From Gemmatimonas aurantiaca T-27 (GTDB taxonomy: Bacteria; Gemmatimonadota; Gemmatimonadetes; Gemmatimonadales; Gemmatimonadaceae), in the NCBI RefSeq assembly GCF_000010305.1, contig NC_012489.1, positions 4,161,646-4,225,645 on the forward strand: a stretch of DNA of 64,000 nucleotides, written 5' to 3'. Position numbers and translations under genes: made by a program. Shown piece after piece: positions 22,420 to 30,171 of the stretch (position 1 is the stretch's first letter; each line of letters opens with the position of its first letter). The notes under the pieces were generated by a model. The model searched no databases. It had not been told where the DNA came from and saw only the letters and a list, made by a program, of their open reading frames with translations.

Positions 22420-22432
22420 TGCACTCAGTGCA
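22420..22432. promoter_or_regulatory. Probable TetR operator, copy 2
   Basis: This is the second identical TGCACTCAGTGCA palindrome. It is separated from the first by an AT-rich GATAATAT segment that could carry a promoter -10 element for either divergent gene. It ends 17 bases before the GTG start of the TetR gene. Confidence 0.7.
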
Positions 22433-22449
22433 ACTTCACAAGGACCCCA

Positions 22450-23070
22450 GTGACTGATCGTGCCCGAGGCACCCCCCCGGAAACCGAAGGGCTTCGCGAA
22501 CGCAAACAGCGCGAAACCCGGGCTCGGATTGCGGCCAAGGGCTTCGCGCTGTTTCTCGAGCGTGGCTACGACCAGACCACGCTGGACGACATCGCCGATG
22601 CGGCGGGCATTTCCCGACGGACGTTCTTTTCGTACTACAAGTCGAAAGACGACATCATCATTGCCTGGCAGCTCGATGGCTGGCAGGCGATGCTCGCGCA
22701 ATTGCGCACGGTCTCGCCGGACCTGACGCCACTCGACGCGGTGCGCGACATGCTGGTGCAGAACACGGCCGGCTTCGAGTCTGAGCAGATGAAGACCATC
22801 GACGCGATGATGCGGTCCAGTGACACACTCATGGCCCGCAAACCGGCCGTGTATTTGCTCCAGGAAGCGTCGCTGTATGAGGCATTGTGCGATGTCTGGC
22901 GACAGCCTGAGCGCCGCACGGCGTTGCGCATGGTGGCCATGGTCGCCATCGGCACCATGCGCATTGCCATCGAGACCTGGCGCGCCGAGCAGAACACACG
23001 CTCGGCGGCTGACGTACTGCAGGACGCGTTCAGCAACCTGCGTACGGAACTGCGGGCCGAATCGGTCTAG
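22450..23070 (+). CDS. TetR-family repressor divergent from an SDR gene
   Basis: This is a 206-residue regulator. The DNA-binding domain at about residues 22-68 carries the helix-turn-helix TTLDDIADAAGISRRTFFSYYKSKDDII, a strong TetR_N match. The C-terminal part (about 80-200) is the ligand-binding/dimerisation domain and has no assignable ligand. The start is a GTG at 22450 with AAGGA about 6 bases upstream. The double palindrome immediately upstream (22399-22432) probably lets it repress itself and the divergent SDR/membrane-protein unit. Confidence 0.88.
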   Translation: MTDRARGTPPETEGLRERKQRETRARIAAKGFALFLERGYDQTTLDDIADAAGISRRTFFSYYKSKDDIIIAWQLDGWQAMLAQLRTVSPDLTPLDAVRDMLVQNTAGFESEQMKTIDAMMRSSDTLMARKPAVYLLQEASLYEALCDVWRQPERRTALRMVAMVAIGTMRIAIETWRAEQNTRSAADVLQDAFSNLRTELRAESV

Positions 23071-23969
23071 CCCACCGGTTGAGTTGTCGCGCGTCGCCTG
23101 AAGTCGGGCAGCATGTCTCCCAGTGAACTGCCCGCCGACGCCACCACGATGCACAGCACGGCGAGCCACTGCATCTGCGTGAGGCGTTCGCCGAGCACCA
23201 GAAGGCCCGCGAGCACCGCCACGGCCGGCGCGGCACTGAGCAGCAGACTGAATACCGCCACCGGCAAACGTCGCATGGCTTCCATCTCCAGCGTGTACGG
23301 CAAGGCACTGGAGAGAATGGCCACGCCGACACCAATCAGCAGCACGTGCGGTGTGAACAGCTCAGAGCCCGACGCGCCAATACCCAGCGGCAGCGCGACT
23401 ACAGCCGCCGCGGTCATGCCCCAGGCCACCGCATCACCACCCAATGCGTGCGACACCCGCTTGCCGGTGATGATGTACAGCGCCCAACACACGGCCGCCC
23501 CGCAGGCAAACGCCACACCGATCGGATCGAGAGCACTGTCGGTACGCCATGGCAACAACAGCAGCAGTCCGCCGGCGGCCAGTGAGAGCCATACAAAATC
23601 TCGCGGACGTCGCGACCCACTCAGGGCGACCACCAGTGGCCCGGTCACCTCGATGCTGGTGGCAATGCCGATGGGGATGCGAGCGAATGCCTGGTAGATG
23701 AGCAGGTTCATCGTGCCAAGCATCAGCCCGTAGATCACGACCGGACCTCGCAGATCGGCTGGCAGACCACGGCGCCACGGCCGGCGGAGCATCATGAGGA
23801 GCGCGGCGGCCAGCGAGATCCGCAACGCGGTCACGCCCAGCGCCCCGACCAGCGGAAACAACTGCTTGCCGAAGGCGGCGCCCAGGTTCATCGCAACCAG
23901 CGATCCCAGCACAGCGGCGGTGCCGGTCAGATCGGTCTGACGGGGCGATGAATGAGTCAAAGTCTCCAT
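23067..23969 (-). CDS. EamA/RhtA-like inner-membrane exporter
   Basis: This is a 300-residue protein with ten hydrophobic segments in two EamA repeats, the second containing PIGVAFACGAAVCWALYIITGKRV. The text MNLGAAFGKQLFPLVGALGVTALRI and MNLLIYQAFARIPIGIATSIEVTGPL is typical of RhtA-type threonine/homoserine exporters. I start at the ATG complementary to 23967-23969 (METLTHSSPRQTDL), since upstream in-frame codons overlap the divergent regulator and add a basic, Cys-containing tail. It is divergent from an Lrp/AsnC gene 70 bases away, which suggests amino-acid-responsive control. The last codons overlap the end of the TetR gene on the other strand by 4 bases. Confidence 0.85.
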   Translation of the reverse strand: METLTHSSPRQTDLTGTAAVLGSLVAMNLGAAFGKQLFPLVGALGVTALRISLAAALLMMLRRPWRRGLPADLRGPVVIYGLMLGTMNLLIYQAFARIPIGIATSIEVTGPLVVALSGSRRPRDFVWLSLAAGGLLLLLPWRTDSALDPIGVAFACGAAVCWALYIITGKRVSHALGGDAVAWGMTAAAVVALPLGIGASGSELFTPHVLLIGVGVAILSSALPYTLEMEAMRRLPVAVFSLLLSAAPAVAVLAGLLVLGERLTQMQWLAVLCIVVASAGSSLGDMLPDFRRRATTQPVG

Positions 23970-24017
23970 GGCGCGCACATTCGCACACTTTGTATGAGTT
24001 TTCAGCGACATTTTTCG

Positions 24018-24048
24018 GCATTTCGTGCAATGTTCACGCATGAAATAT
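24018..24048. promoter_or_regulatory. Possible Lrp/AsnC operator
   Basis: GCATTTCGTGC (24018-24028) and GCATGAAATAT (24038-24048) form an imperfect inverted repeat (8 of 11 positions pair) across the start codon of the Lrp gene, facing the exporter promoter. The placement suits autoregulation, but the match is imperfect. Confidence 0.35.
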
Positions 24049-24549
24049 CCGAGAAATGCAGCTTCCACTCGTGGCGCGCGCCATCTCGACAATTTTGACC
24101 GCGCCATCCTCCGCATCCTGCAGGAGAACAATCAGACGCCGCAGCGACAGATCGCCGAACGGGTGCATCTATCGGCGGCGGCCGTGCAGCGACGCATCGC
24201 GGCCATGGAAGACAGCGGCGTGATCGCCGCCAATGTGGCCATCGTGTCGCCCGATGTTTTTCATCCGGCCATCACGATCGTGGTGGAGGTGCACCTCACC
24301 AGTGACCGGTCCACGGTGGTTGAACCGGCGAAGGCGCTCTTTCGCGGCACGAAGGAGATCCAGCAGTGTTATTTCGTGACCGGCGCCGGCGGGTTCATCA
24401 TGGTCATCGTGGTGCCGAGCATGACACACTATGAAGCGTTGGCCCGGCGGCTGTTTGCCGACAATGAATCGGTGACCACGTATCGCAGCCTCGTGGTGCT
24501 GGATCGCGTGAAGTCCGGCACGGCCATCGAGATTCCGATGGATGAATAG
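24040..24549 (+). CDS. Lrp/AsnC-family transcriptional regulator
   Basis: This is a 169-residue protein. An N-terminal winged HTH (about 15-65, LDNFDRAILRILQENNQTPQ then IAERVHLSAAAVQRRIAAME) is followed by a RAM/AsnC ligand-binding domain (about 80-155, including CYFVTGAGGFIMVIVV). This is the standard Lrp size and order. The divergent RhtA-like exporter is the likely target, an arrangement common for amino-acid exporters controlled by a local Lrp protein. I prefer the ATG at 24040; one five codons upstream is possible. Confidence 0.88.
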   Translation: MKYPRNAASTRGARHLDNFDRAILRILQENNQTPQRQIAERVHLSAAAVQRRIAAMEDSGVIAANVAIVSPDVFHPAITIVVEVHLTSDRSTVVEPAKALFRGTKEIQQCYFVTGAGGFIMVIVVPSMTHYEALARRLFADNESVTTYRSLVVLDRVKSGTAIEIPMDE

Positions 24550-24653
24550 CTGAGCAAGAACCGGCGCTCGTCCCGGAAATCTGATCGCGTGATCTTGCCG
24601 CTTTATGGTGTTTCCGCGATCTGTTATGGCATCACCTATTCGGAGGTCCCGCC

Positions 24654-25298
24654 ATGCGATTGCAGTCAATTCCAGTGCTGGCGCTGCTGGCCGGTGCGGT
24701 CACCATGACCACGCGTTCTCTCAGCGCACAGACCTGCTTCGGCGGGCTGTCCAGTGTGCGCACCATGCATGCCGTTGGAGCCACGGCCGCCGGCACCGGT
24801 GACCGACGTATCATGGCGGGCAGCTATGACCTGCTCACCGATCACCTCATGCTCGGCGCCAAGGTCGGCTACTCGGGCAATTCGTTTGGACAAAGCCGGT
24901 CTGGTGTCTTCGACGGTACGATCGCGGTGTCGCCATCGGGATCGCGAGCGCGACAGATGCAGTGGTGCCCCTATGCGCAGGTGAGCCAGCAAAGCCTGAT
25001 GTATGGCAACCGCACGCTCAGGACGTCGGCGGGGCTCGCGATCGGACGGGACTTTCCGGTGAGCCGCAATCTCACGCTGGTGCCTTTTGCGCAATCGGCG
25101 CTGCTGCACATGAACGCCAACACCACGCTGGATGGCCCCTACAGCCGCATGTTGGGCGAGTTTGGTGCCGGGGTGGGTATCCGTGTGGGTGATCGTCTGG
25201 CCATCACACCATCCATGCGGGCGCCGCTGGGCAAGACCGTGACGCCGCTTGGAGAACCGGTCTACTCGCTCGGCTTCCGGTTCGGCGTTCCGCGCTGA
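24654..25298 (+). CDS. Exported outer-membrane beta-barrel-like protein, function unknown
   Basis: This is a 214-residue protein with a clear signal peptide (LALLAGAVTMTTRSLSAQ) followed by TCFGG. The mature part alternates short strands rich in Gly and aromatic or hydrophobic residues (LMLGAKVGYSGNSFG; GEFGAGVGIRVGDRLAITPS) and ends in YSLGFRFGVPR, like small outer-membrane barrels. No family was recognised. A good GGAGG ribosome-binding motif lies just upstream (24642-24646). Its last bases run into the antitoxin remnant on the other strand. Confidence 0.65.
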   Translation: MRLQSIPVLALLAGAVTMTTRSLSAQTCFGGLSSVRTMHAVGATAAGTGDRRIMAGSYDLLTDHLMLGAKVGYSGNSFGQSRSGVFDGTIAVSPSGSRARQMQWCPYAQVSQQSLMYGNRTLRTSAGLAIGRDFPVSRNLTLVPFAQSALLHMNANTTLDGPYSRMLGEFGAGVGIRVGDRLAITPSMRAPLGKTVTPLGEPVYSLGFRFGVPR

Positions 25299-25427
25299 GC
25301 GCGGCCTGCGGCACCGCGCTCCGCGGAGCAATTCAGAGACCACCTGCCCAGCCGTTTTGGACTCACGACGCGCACGTTCTTTTGCCGCCTCGAGTACATC
25401 CTCGTCGATATCCAGCGTGGTGCGCAT
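25299..25427 (-). pseudogene. VapB-like ribbon-helix-helix antitoxin remnant
   Basis: The ATG complementary to 25425-25427 opens MRTTLDIDEDVLEAAKERAR followed by RESKTAGQVVSELLRG, a very close match to VapB-type antitoxin N-termini (about 40 residues). After that the frame turns into Arg-rich sequence with no family resemblance and runs into the antisense strand of the neighbouring gene. No VapC toxin is present on either side. I read it as the leftover of a toxin-antitoxin pair that lost the antitoxin C-terminus and the toxin. Confidence 0.5.
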
Positions 25428-25455
25428 CAGATGCACTGATTCCAGCCGCCCGTCG

Positions 25456-25845
25456 TCACAGGGCGATGGACTGCAGGCGCACTTCGAGACGTACTGACTC
25501 GGGGCCACAATCCCCTCGGCGTACGCGCACGCCGCTTCGCTCCCAACGCCGGTAGCCGCCAAGATGATCCACGGTTACTGCGTAGGTGCCCGCGCGACCC
25601 AGCGCGGCACCATAGATCGTCGAATCGCCAGAATACACGCCAGCGGTGTCGACATAGGCGCCATCCCGCACGATCGCGAGGGGCGACTTCAGCGCGGCGC
25701 CAGACGCCGAGTCGGACACCACGAGCGTCACGGCCGGATAGAGCTCGTCAAGGCATATGGGAGATTCGGGCAATAATCCGCACCCGCCCACCAGCGGCAG
25801 GGTGGAGGCCAGCACCAACAACGCACGACGTTCAACGCCAATCAT
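25456..25845 (-). CDS. Small lipoprotein with carboxypeptidase-regulatory-like fold
   Basis: This is a 129-residue protein whose signal peptide ends in the lipobox LVGGC. The mature part (about 35-125) contains TLVVSDSASGAALKSPLAIV and YAVTVDHLGGYRRWERSGVRVRRGDC, which resemble carboxypeptidase-regulatory/transthyretin-like beta sandwiches. It lies 28 bases after the VF530 gene on the same strand. I chose the ATG complementary to 25843-25845 because the signal peptide begins directly there. Function unknown. Confidence 0.65.
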   Translation of the reverse strand: MIGVERRALLVLASTLPLVGGCGLLPESPICLDELYPAVTLVVSDSASGAALKSPLAIVRDGAYVDTAGVYSGDSTIYGAALGRAGTYAVTVDHLGGYRRWERSGVRVRRGDCGPESVRLEVRLQSIAL

Positions 25846-25873
25846 CACAGACGTCCATTTCTTGAGAGGACCA

Positions 25874-26137
25874 TCAGGACGAAGCCGCACCCCCCGGTGC
25901 TGCCGACTTCCGGGGATGCGCCACCGAATGGAGGTACAATGACTCGACCTTATCGCGTGCCCAAGGGGTTTTGCGCAGGAACTTGAGCGAGGATGTCACA
26001 CTGGGATCGTGCGTGAAACACCGAATGGTGATCCGCTCCCCCAGGCCGTCCCATCCATACCGTTCCACGAGATGTTCGACCATGGCCTTGAGGGTGACGC
26101 CATGCAGGGGGTCGGGCTTGCGGGCAGGCTCGTGCAT
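25874..26137 (-). CDS. VF530 (DUF2132) family DNA-binding-type small protein
   Basis: This is an 87-residue protein almost entirely covered by the VF530/DUF2132 signature: [40 protein letters not shown] and [12 protein letters not shown]. Structures of this family show a compact fold proposed to bind DNA, but the cellular role is not established. The tail ([13 protein letters not shown]) is low complexity. It is divergent from the DUF305 gene. Confidence 0.88.
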   Translation of the reverse strand: MHEPARKPDPLHGVTLKAMVEHLVERYGWDGLGERITIRCFTHDPSVTSSLKFLRKTPWARDKVESLYLHSVAHPRKSAAPGGAASS

Positions 26138-26329
26138 TTGTCGAACGGTCTGAGGGGATCGGGAGTTCTATACAGTAGTCGGTTCGACGCCGGCCGGACC
26201 TCGGGCCACCCGGTTCCGGGGCGTCTGGTTTCCCCGACCCCGCTGCAGTATCGTCCTAGGGTTATCCCCTCTAAGGCCCCAGTACGCCGGCGCTCCCTCC
26301 TGGCCGGCATCCTTCCGGAGTACCCCGTC

Positions 26330-26953
26330 ATGATGGCCAGACGTTCGATCCTCGCCCTCGCGGTCCTTTCCCTGCTGGCCGGCGCCTCGTCGCAGGCGGC
26401 GGCGCAAGGCAGCATGGGCGGCATGGATCACAGCATGCACAAGATGGGCCCCGAGATCGTGATCCCGAAGGGCGCGATCTACACCAAGGCCGATGTGGAA
26501 TTCATGCAGGGCATGATCGCTCATCACGCGCAGGCCATCGTGATGGCGAAGCTCGCCGAGACCAACAGCACGAACGCCCAACTGCTCAAGCTCTCGCGCA
26601 AGATCGACCAGTCGCAGATCCCGGAAATCGAGATCATGCAGGACTGGCTCCGCCGCCACAATCAGTTCGCGCCCGACACGGCTTCGTGGCACGGCATGCA
26701 GATGGATGGCATGCTCACCGAAGCCGAAATCAAGGCGCTCGGTGCGGCCAAGGGTACCGAGTTTGACCGGCTCTTCCTCGATGGCATGATCAAGCACCAT
26801 GCCGGGGCCATCAAGATGGTCGACGATCTGTTCAAGTCGCCCGGCGCTGGTCAGGAAGTCGACGCCAACGTCTTCGCCAACGATGTCGTTACTGCCCAGA
26901 CATCCGAAATCGGCATCATGCGGCGTCTGTTGACCCAGCTCCCCTCGAAGTGA
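26330..26953 (+). CDS. Exported DUF305 (ferritin-like four-helix) protein
   Basis: This 207-residue protein has a signal peptide (ILALAVLSLLAGASSQAAAQ), then a His/Met-rich linker (GSMGGMDHSMHKMG). Two DUF305 repeats follow, each with the FMQGMIAHHAQAIVMAK / FLDGMIKHHAGAIKMVDD pattern of paired histidines. DUF305 proteins are periplasmic, helical, and often linked with metal (copper or silver) handling. The ATG at 26330 follows a GGAG motif. The LVIVD protein starts 55 bases downstream and is probably cotranscribed. Confidence 0.87.
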   Translation: MMARRSILALAVLSLLAGASSQAAAQGSMGGMDHSMHKMGPEIVIPKGAIYTKADVEFMQGMIAHHAQAIVMAKLAETNSTNAQLLKLSRKIDQSQIPEIEIMQDWLRRHNQFAPDTASWHGMQMDGMLTEAEIKALGAAKGTEFDRLFLDGMIKHHAGAIKMVDDLFKSPGAGQEVDANVFANDVVTAQTSEIGIMRRLLTQLPSK

Positions 26954-27008
26954 CCCTGCAGCACCGGTTTTGTACGTCCCCCCCTTCCCACCACTGGAGT
27001 ATCACCTG

Positions 27009-28838
27009 ATGCGCGTCATGCGTGGCGTGGCCCTTCTTCTGGCGACGTGCGTCGTTCCGACGGTTTTGTCGGCACAGACGTACCCGTCCGGCAAGGACCC
27101 CCGTAGCACCCTCAAGCCCGGCCGCTATGATGCCGGCATTTCGACGAGCAACATGAAGCTCGTCTCCACCACGCCGAAGGCGGCCCAGTTCGATACGGTG
27201 CGCGGCCTCACGTTCGTGAACTCGGACATGGCGTTCGGTGGCAAGTACGTGTACCAGGCGAACTTCGCCGGCTTCACCATCCTCGACATCAGCAACCCGG
27301 CCAAGCCGGAAGTCGTGTCGGTGACGCGCTGCATCACGTCGCAGGGTGACCCGTCGATCTACGGCAACCTGCTGTTCATCTCGGCGGAAGGCGCGGGCAA
27401 CCGCAACGATTGCGGCGACGGTGGTGTGCAGGACCCGAAGGATCACATGGCCGGCGTGCGCATCTTCGACGTGTCCAACCCGAAGGCGCCGAAGCTCGTG
27501 AAGAACGTGCAGACCTGCAAGGGCTCGCACACGCACACGATCGTGCCGCACCCGACGGACAAGAAGACCATCTACATCTACGTGTCTGGCCAGCAAGCGG
27601 CGCGTCCGGAAACCGAATTGGCCGGCTGCAAGAACGGCAATGATCCGGCCGATGCGAGCAACTCGCTGTACCAGCTCGACATCATCAAGGTACCGCTCAA
27701 TGCTCCCGAGCAGGCCAAGGTGATCCCGGGCGCGCGCATCTTCACCGGCCTCGATGGCGGCGGTGAGTGCAAGATCTACTGCGCGCCGAGCTCGGGCCGG
27801 CCGGCCGGTCCCGGCCGCCCGCAGCCTGCCGCGAACATGCCCGACGGTCCGCGCAACTGCCACGACGTGACGTCGTACCCGGCCATGAACCTGCTGCTGG
27901 CCTCGTGCACGACGCACTCGATCCTGGTCGACATCAAGAACCCGGAGAAGCCGTTCCGGATCGATGCGATCATGGACACGAACAACTTCCAGGGTCGCCA
28001 CACCGCCGCGTTCAGCAACGACGGCAAGAAGCTGATCCAGACGGACGAATGGGGCGGCGGCACGGGCCCGATGTGTCAGGCTTCGAGCATGATCGAACTC
28101 GGTGGCAACACCATCCTCACGCTCGACGCGAAGAACAAGCAGACGCAGCGCGCCTACTTCAAGCTGCCGGCTGCACAGTCGGCCGAAGAGAACTGCGTCG
28201 CGCACAACGGTGGCATCATCCCGGTGCCGGGTCGTGACCTGTACGTGCAGGGCTGGTACCAGGGCGGCGTGAACATCATGGACTTCACGGATGCCGACAA
28301 GGCGTTCGAGATCGGCCACTTCGATCGCGGTGCGATCAACCCGCCGCGTCCGGTGGACGTGCCGTCGGCGGCGGCTCCGGCTGGCCCGCCGGTGCGTGGC
28401 AACGGCAACACGATCGGTGGATCGTGGGGTGCGTACTACTGGAACGGCCACGTCTACTCGTCCGAAATGGACCGTGGCCTGGATATCCTCGAGCTGACGC
28501 CGAGCGATCTGCTGTCGGCCAACGAAATCGCCGCCGCGAAGCTGGTCGTCTACAGCGAGTTCAATCCGCAGAGCCAGCCGAAGTACTCGTGGCCGGCGGC
28601 GTTCGTGGTGGTGCGTTCGTACCTCGACCAGTTGGTGCGTGGCAACGGTCTCGACGCGGCCCGCACGACGGCGATCTCCAGCGCGCTCACCGACGCCGAA
28701 GCCAAGACCGGCGCGGCGCGTGCGACGGCGCTGCGCACCCTGGCCACGCAGGTGGACAAGGATGCGGTGGGTGCGAAGGACAGCGCCCGCGTGAAGACGA
28801 TGGCGTCTGAAATCCGTCGCCTGGCGGCCGCGAAGTAA
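27009..28838 (+). CDS. Exported LVIVD-repeat beta-propeller protein
   Basis: This 609-residue protein begins with a signal peptide (MRGVALLLATCVVPTVLSAQ). The body has LVIVD-type propeller blades: FTILDISNPAKPEVVSVTRC, VRIFDVSNPKAPKLVKNVQ and ILVDIKNPEKPFRIDAI. Several Cys pairs (for example CKGSHTHT, CKIYCAP) suit an oxidising periplasm. The last 90 residues are helical and Ala-rich (a tail of unknown role). It follows the DUF305 gene and ends before a strong terminator. LVIVD proteins have no defined enzymatic activity; a surface or periplasmic scaffold is likely. Confidence 0.83.
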   Translation: MRVMRGVALLLATCVVPTVLSAQTYPSGKDPRSTLKPGRYDAGISTSNMKLVSTTPKAAQFDTVRGLTFVNSDMAFGGKYVYQANFAGFTILDISNPAKPEVVSVTRCITSQGDPSIYGNLLFISAEGAGNRNDCGDGGVQDPKDHMAGVRIFDVSNPKAPKLVKNVQTCKGSHTHTIVPHPTDKKTIYIYVSGQQAARPETELAGCKNGNDPADASNSLYQLDIIKVPLNAPEQAKVIPGARIFTGLDGGGECKIYCAPSSGRPAGPGRPQPAANMPDGPRNCHDVTSYPAMNLLLASCTTHSILVDIKNPEKPFRIDAIMDTNNFQGRHTAAFSNDGKKLIQTDEWGGGTGPMCQASSMIELGGNTILTLDAKNKQTQRAYFKLPAAQSAEENCVAHNGGIIPVPGRDLYVQGWYQGGVNIMDFTDADKAFEIGHFDRGAINPPRPVDVPSAAAPAGPPVRGNGNTIGGSWGAYYWNGHVYSSEMDRGLDILELTPSDLLSANEIAAAKLVVYSEFNPQSQPKYSWPAAFVVVRSYLDQLVRGNGLDAARTTAISSALTDAEAKTGAARATALRTLATQVDKDAVGAKDSARVKTMASEIRRLAAAK

Positions 28839-28866
28839 GCGACTGCTGCACGGTACTCCGATGTGA

Positions 28867-28903
28867 AACAAAGGGCGTCCCGATGCGGGGCGCCCTTTGT
28901 TGT
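28867..28903 (+). terminator. Rho-independent terminator after the LVIVD gene
   Basis: A perfect 11-base stem (AACAAAGGGCG, 28867-28877, with 28891-28901) is flanked by A-rich and T-rich sequence. Its arms are the same as those of the terminator at 30104-30147. Confidence 0.8.
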
Positions 28904-28935
28904 TGTATGTGGTTTTTCCCCCACTCCCCACCGAC

Positions 28936-30072
28936 ATGCGATTTCTATTCGCCTCCCTCGCCGCGGCATCACTCGTCGCGCAGACCAGCGGTGCTCAGCC
29001 GGCGTCGATCGTCTACCGCCTTGGCAAAGACACCAGCGCCGTGGAGCAGTACACGCGCACGGCCACGTCCATCACGGGCGACATGGTGCAGCGCAACGGT
29101 CCCGCCATTGCGCGTTATCACTACGCCATCACGCTCGGCAAGGATGGCCGGCCCACTGCGGCCACGCTCACGCGCCACAATCAGGATGGCAGCGCCGCCC
29201 CCGCGCCGAACACGTGGCGCTACACGGTGACCACCGACTCCATCGTGCGCGAAACGGTGTTTGCCGACAGCACCGCGCGGCGCGTCTTTGCGGCCAAGGG
29301 TGGTTTCGTGAACTGGCCCACGTTCATCTATGGCCCCACGGAACTGCTCGCGGCCGCACGCGCGAAGAAGCAGCCAGTGGACTCACTGCCCGCCGTGGGC
29401 AACGCCGGCAATCTGGGCTTCACCGGGTTGATCGCCCTCTCGGGTGATTCCACGCGCCTGCGTGGTGGTGCCTACGCCATGGTCCTGCGGCACGATGCGC
29501 AGCAGCGTCTGATCTCGGTAGACGGCAGTGGCACCACCAACAAGATCACCGCCACACGCGGCGGCGCGGTCAACTTCGATGCGGTCGCCAAGGCGATGAA
29601 GCCCACGGGTGTGTTGAGTCTTCGTGAAGACGCCCGCGGTGCCTTTGGTCAGGGCGGCATGGTGATCGTGGACTACGGACGCCCGCAGGTACGCGATCGC
29701 AGCGTGTGGGGCGGCGTGCTCGTGCCCTTCGACAGTGTGTGGCGCATGGGCGCCAACGATGCCACACATCTGTTCACCACGCGTCCGCTGGTGATGGGTA
29801 GCCTCGCCATCGCACCGGGCATGTATACGCTGTGGGTGCAGCATACACGCAGTGGCACCTATCTGATCGTGAACAAGCAGACCGGCCAGTGGGGCACGGT
29901 GTACTCCGCCGCTCAGGATCTGGGCCGGGTGGCCATGACGCTGAGCGATGCGCCGGGCTTCACGGAGACGATGACGATTGTCGTCAAGTCGGCGAATGCC
30001 ACGAGCGGTGCGCTGGAACTCGCATGGGGCGACAAGGTGGCGAGTGTGCCCTTCACGATCGGGGCGCGATAG
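28936..30072 (+). CDS. Exported DUF2911-domain protein
   Basis: This 378-residue protein begins with a signal peptide (MRFLFASLAAASLVAQTSGAQ). The C-terminal 160 residues match DUF2911: IVDYGRPQVRDRSVWGGVLV then WRMGANDATHLFTTRPLVMG, and GTYLIVNKQTGQWGT. The N-terminal half (about 25-220) has beta-rich sequence with no recognised family. DUF2911 proteins are common in Bacteroidota and Gemmatimonadota and have no proven function. Near-identical terminator hairpins bracket the gene. Confidence 0.82.
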   Translation: MRFLFASLAAASLVAQTSGAQPASIVYRLGKDTSAVEQYTRTATSITGDMVQRNGPAIARYHYAITLGKDGRPTAATLTRHNQDGSAAPAPNTWRYTVTTDSIVRETVFADSTARRVFAAKGGFVNWPTFIYGPTELLAAARAKKQPVDSLPAVGNAGNLGFTGLIALSGDSTRLRGGAYAMVLRHDAQQRLISVDGSGTTNKITATRGGAVNFDAVAKAMKPTGVLSLREDARGAFGQGGMVIVDYGRPQVRDRSVWGGVLVPFDSVWRMGANDATHLFTTRPLVMGSLAIAPGMYTLWVQHTRSGTYLIVNKQTGQWGTVYSAAQDLGRVAMTLSDAPGFTETMTIVVKSANATSGALELAWGDKVASVPFTIGAR

Positions 30073-30103
30073 CGCGTGCGGCGTGATGTGACACGACGTG
30101 CGA

Positions 30104-30147
30104 AACAACAAAGGGCGCCCCGGATAGGGACGCCCTTTGTTGTTTTC
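30104..30147. terminator. Bidirectional terminator between DUF2911 and the carboxypeptidase-regulatory gene
   Basis: A perfect 14-base stem (30104-30117 with 30131-30144, arm AACAACAAAGGGCG) lies between convergent genes, with A-run on one side and T-run on the other, so it can serve both. Confidence 0.8.
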
Positions 30148-30171
30148 ACCGTGTACGCGACGCCTTGCAGA

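Noticed and set aside
26916-28937. Long open frame antisense to the LVIVD gene (about 670 codons)
   Set aside because: Composition is dominated by Arg, Val, His and Ala and has no domain, while the plus strand encodes a complete exported protein with a terminator.
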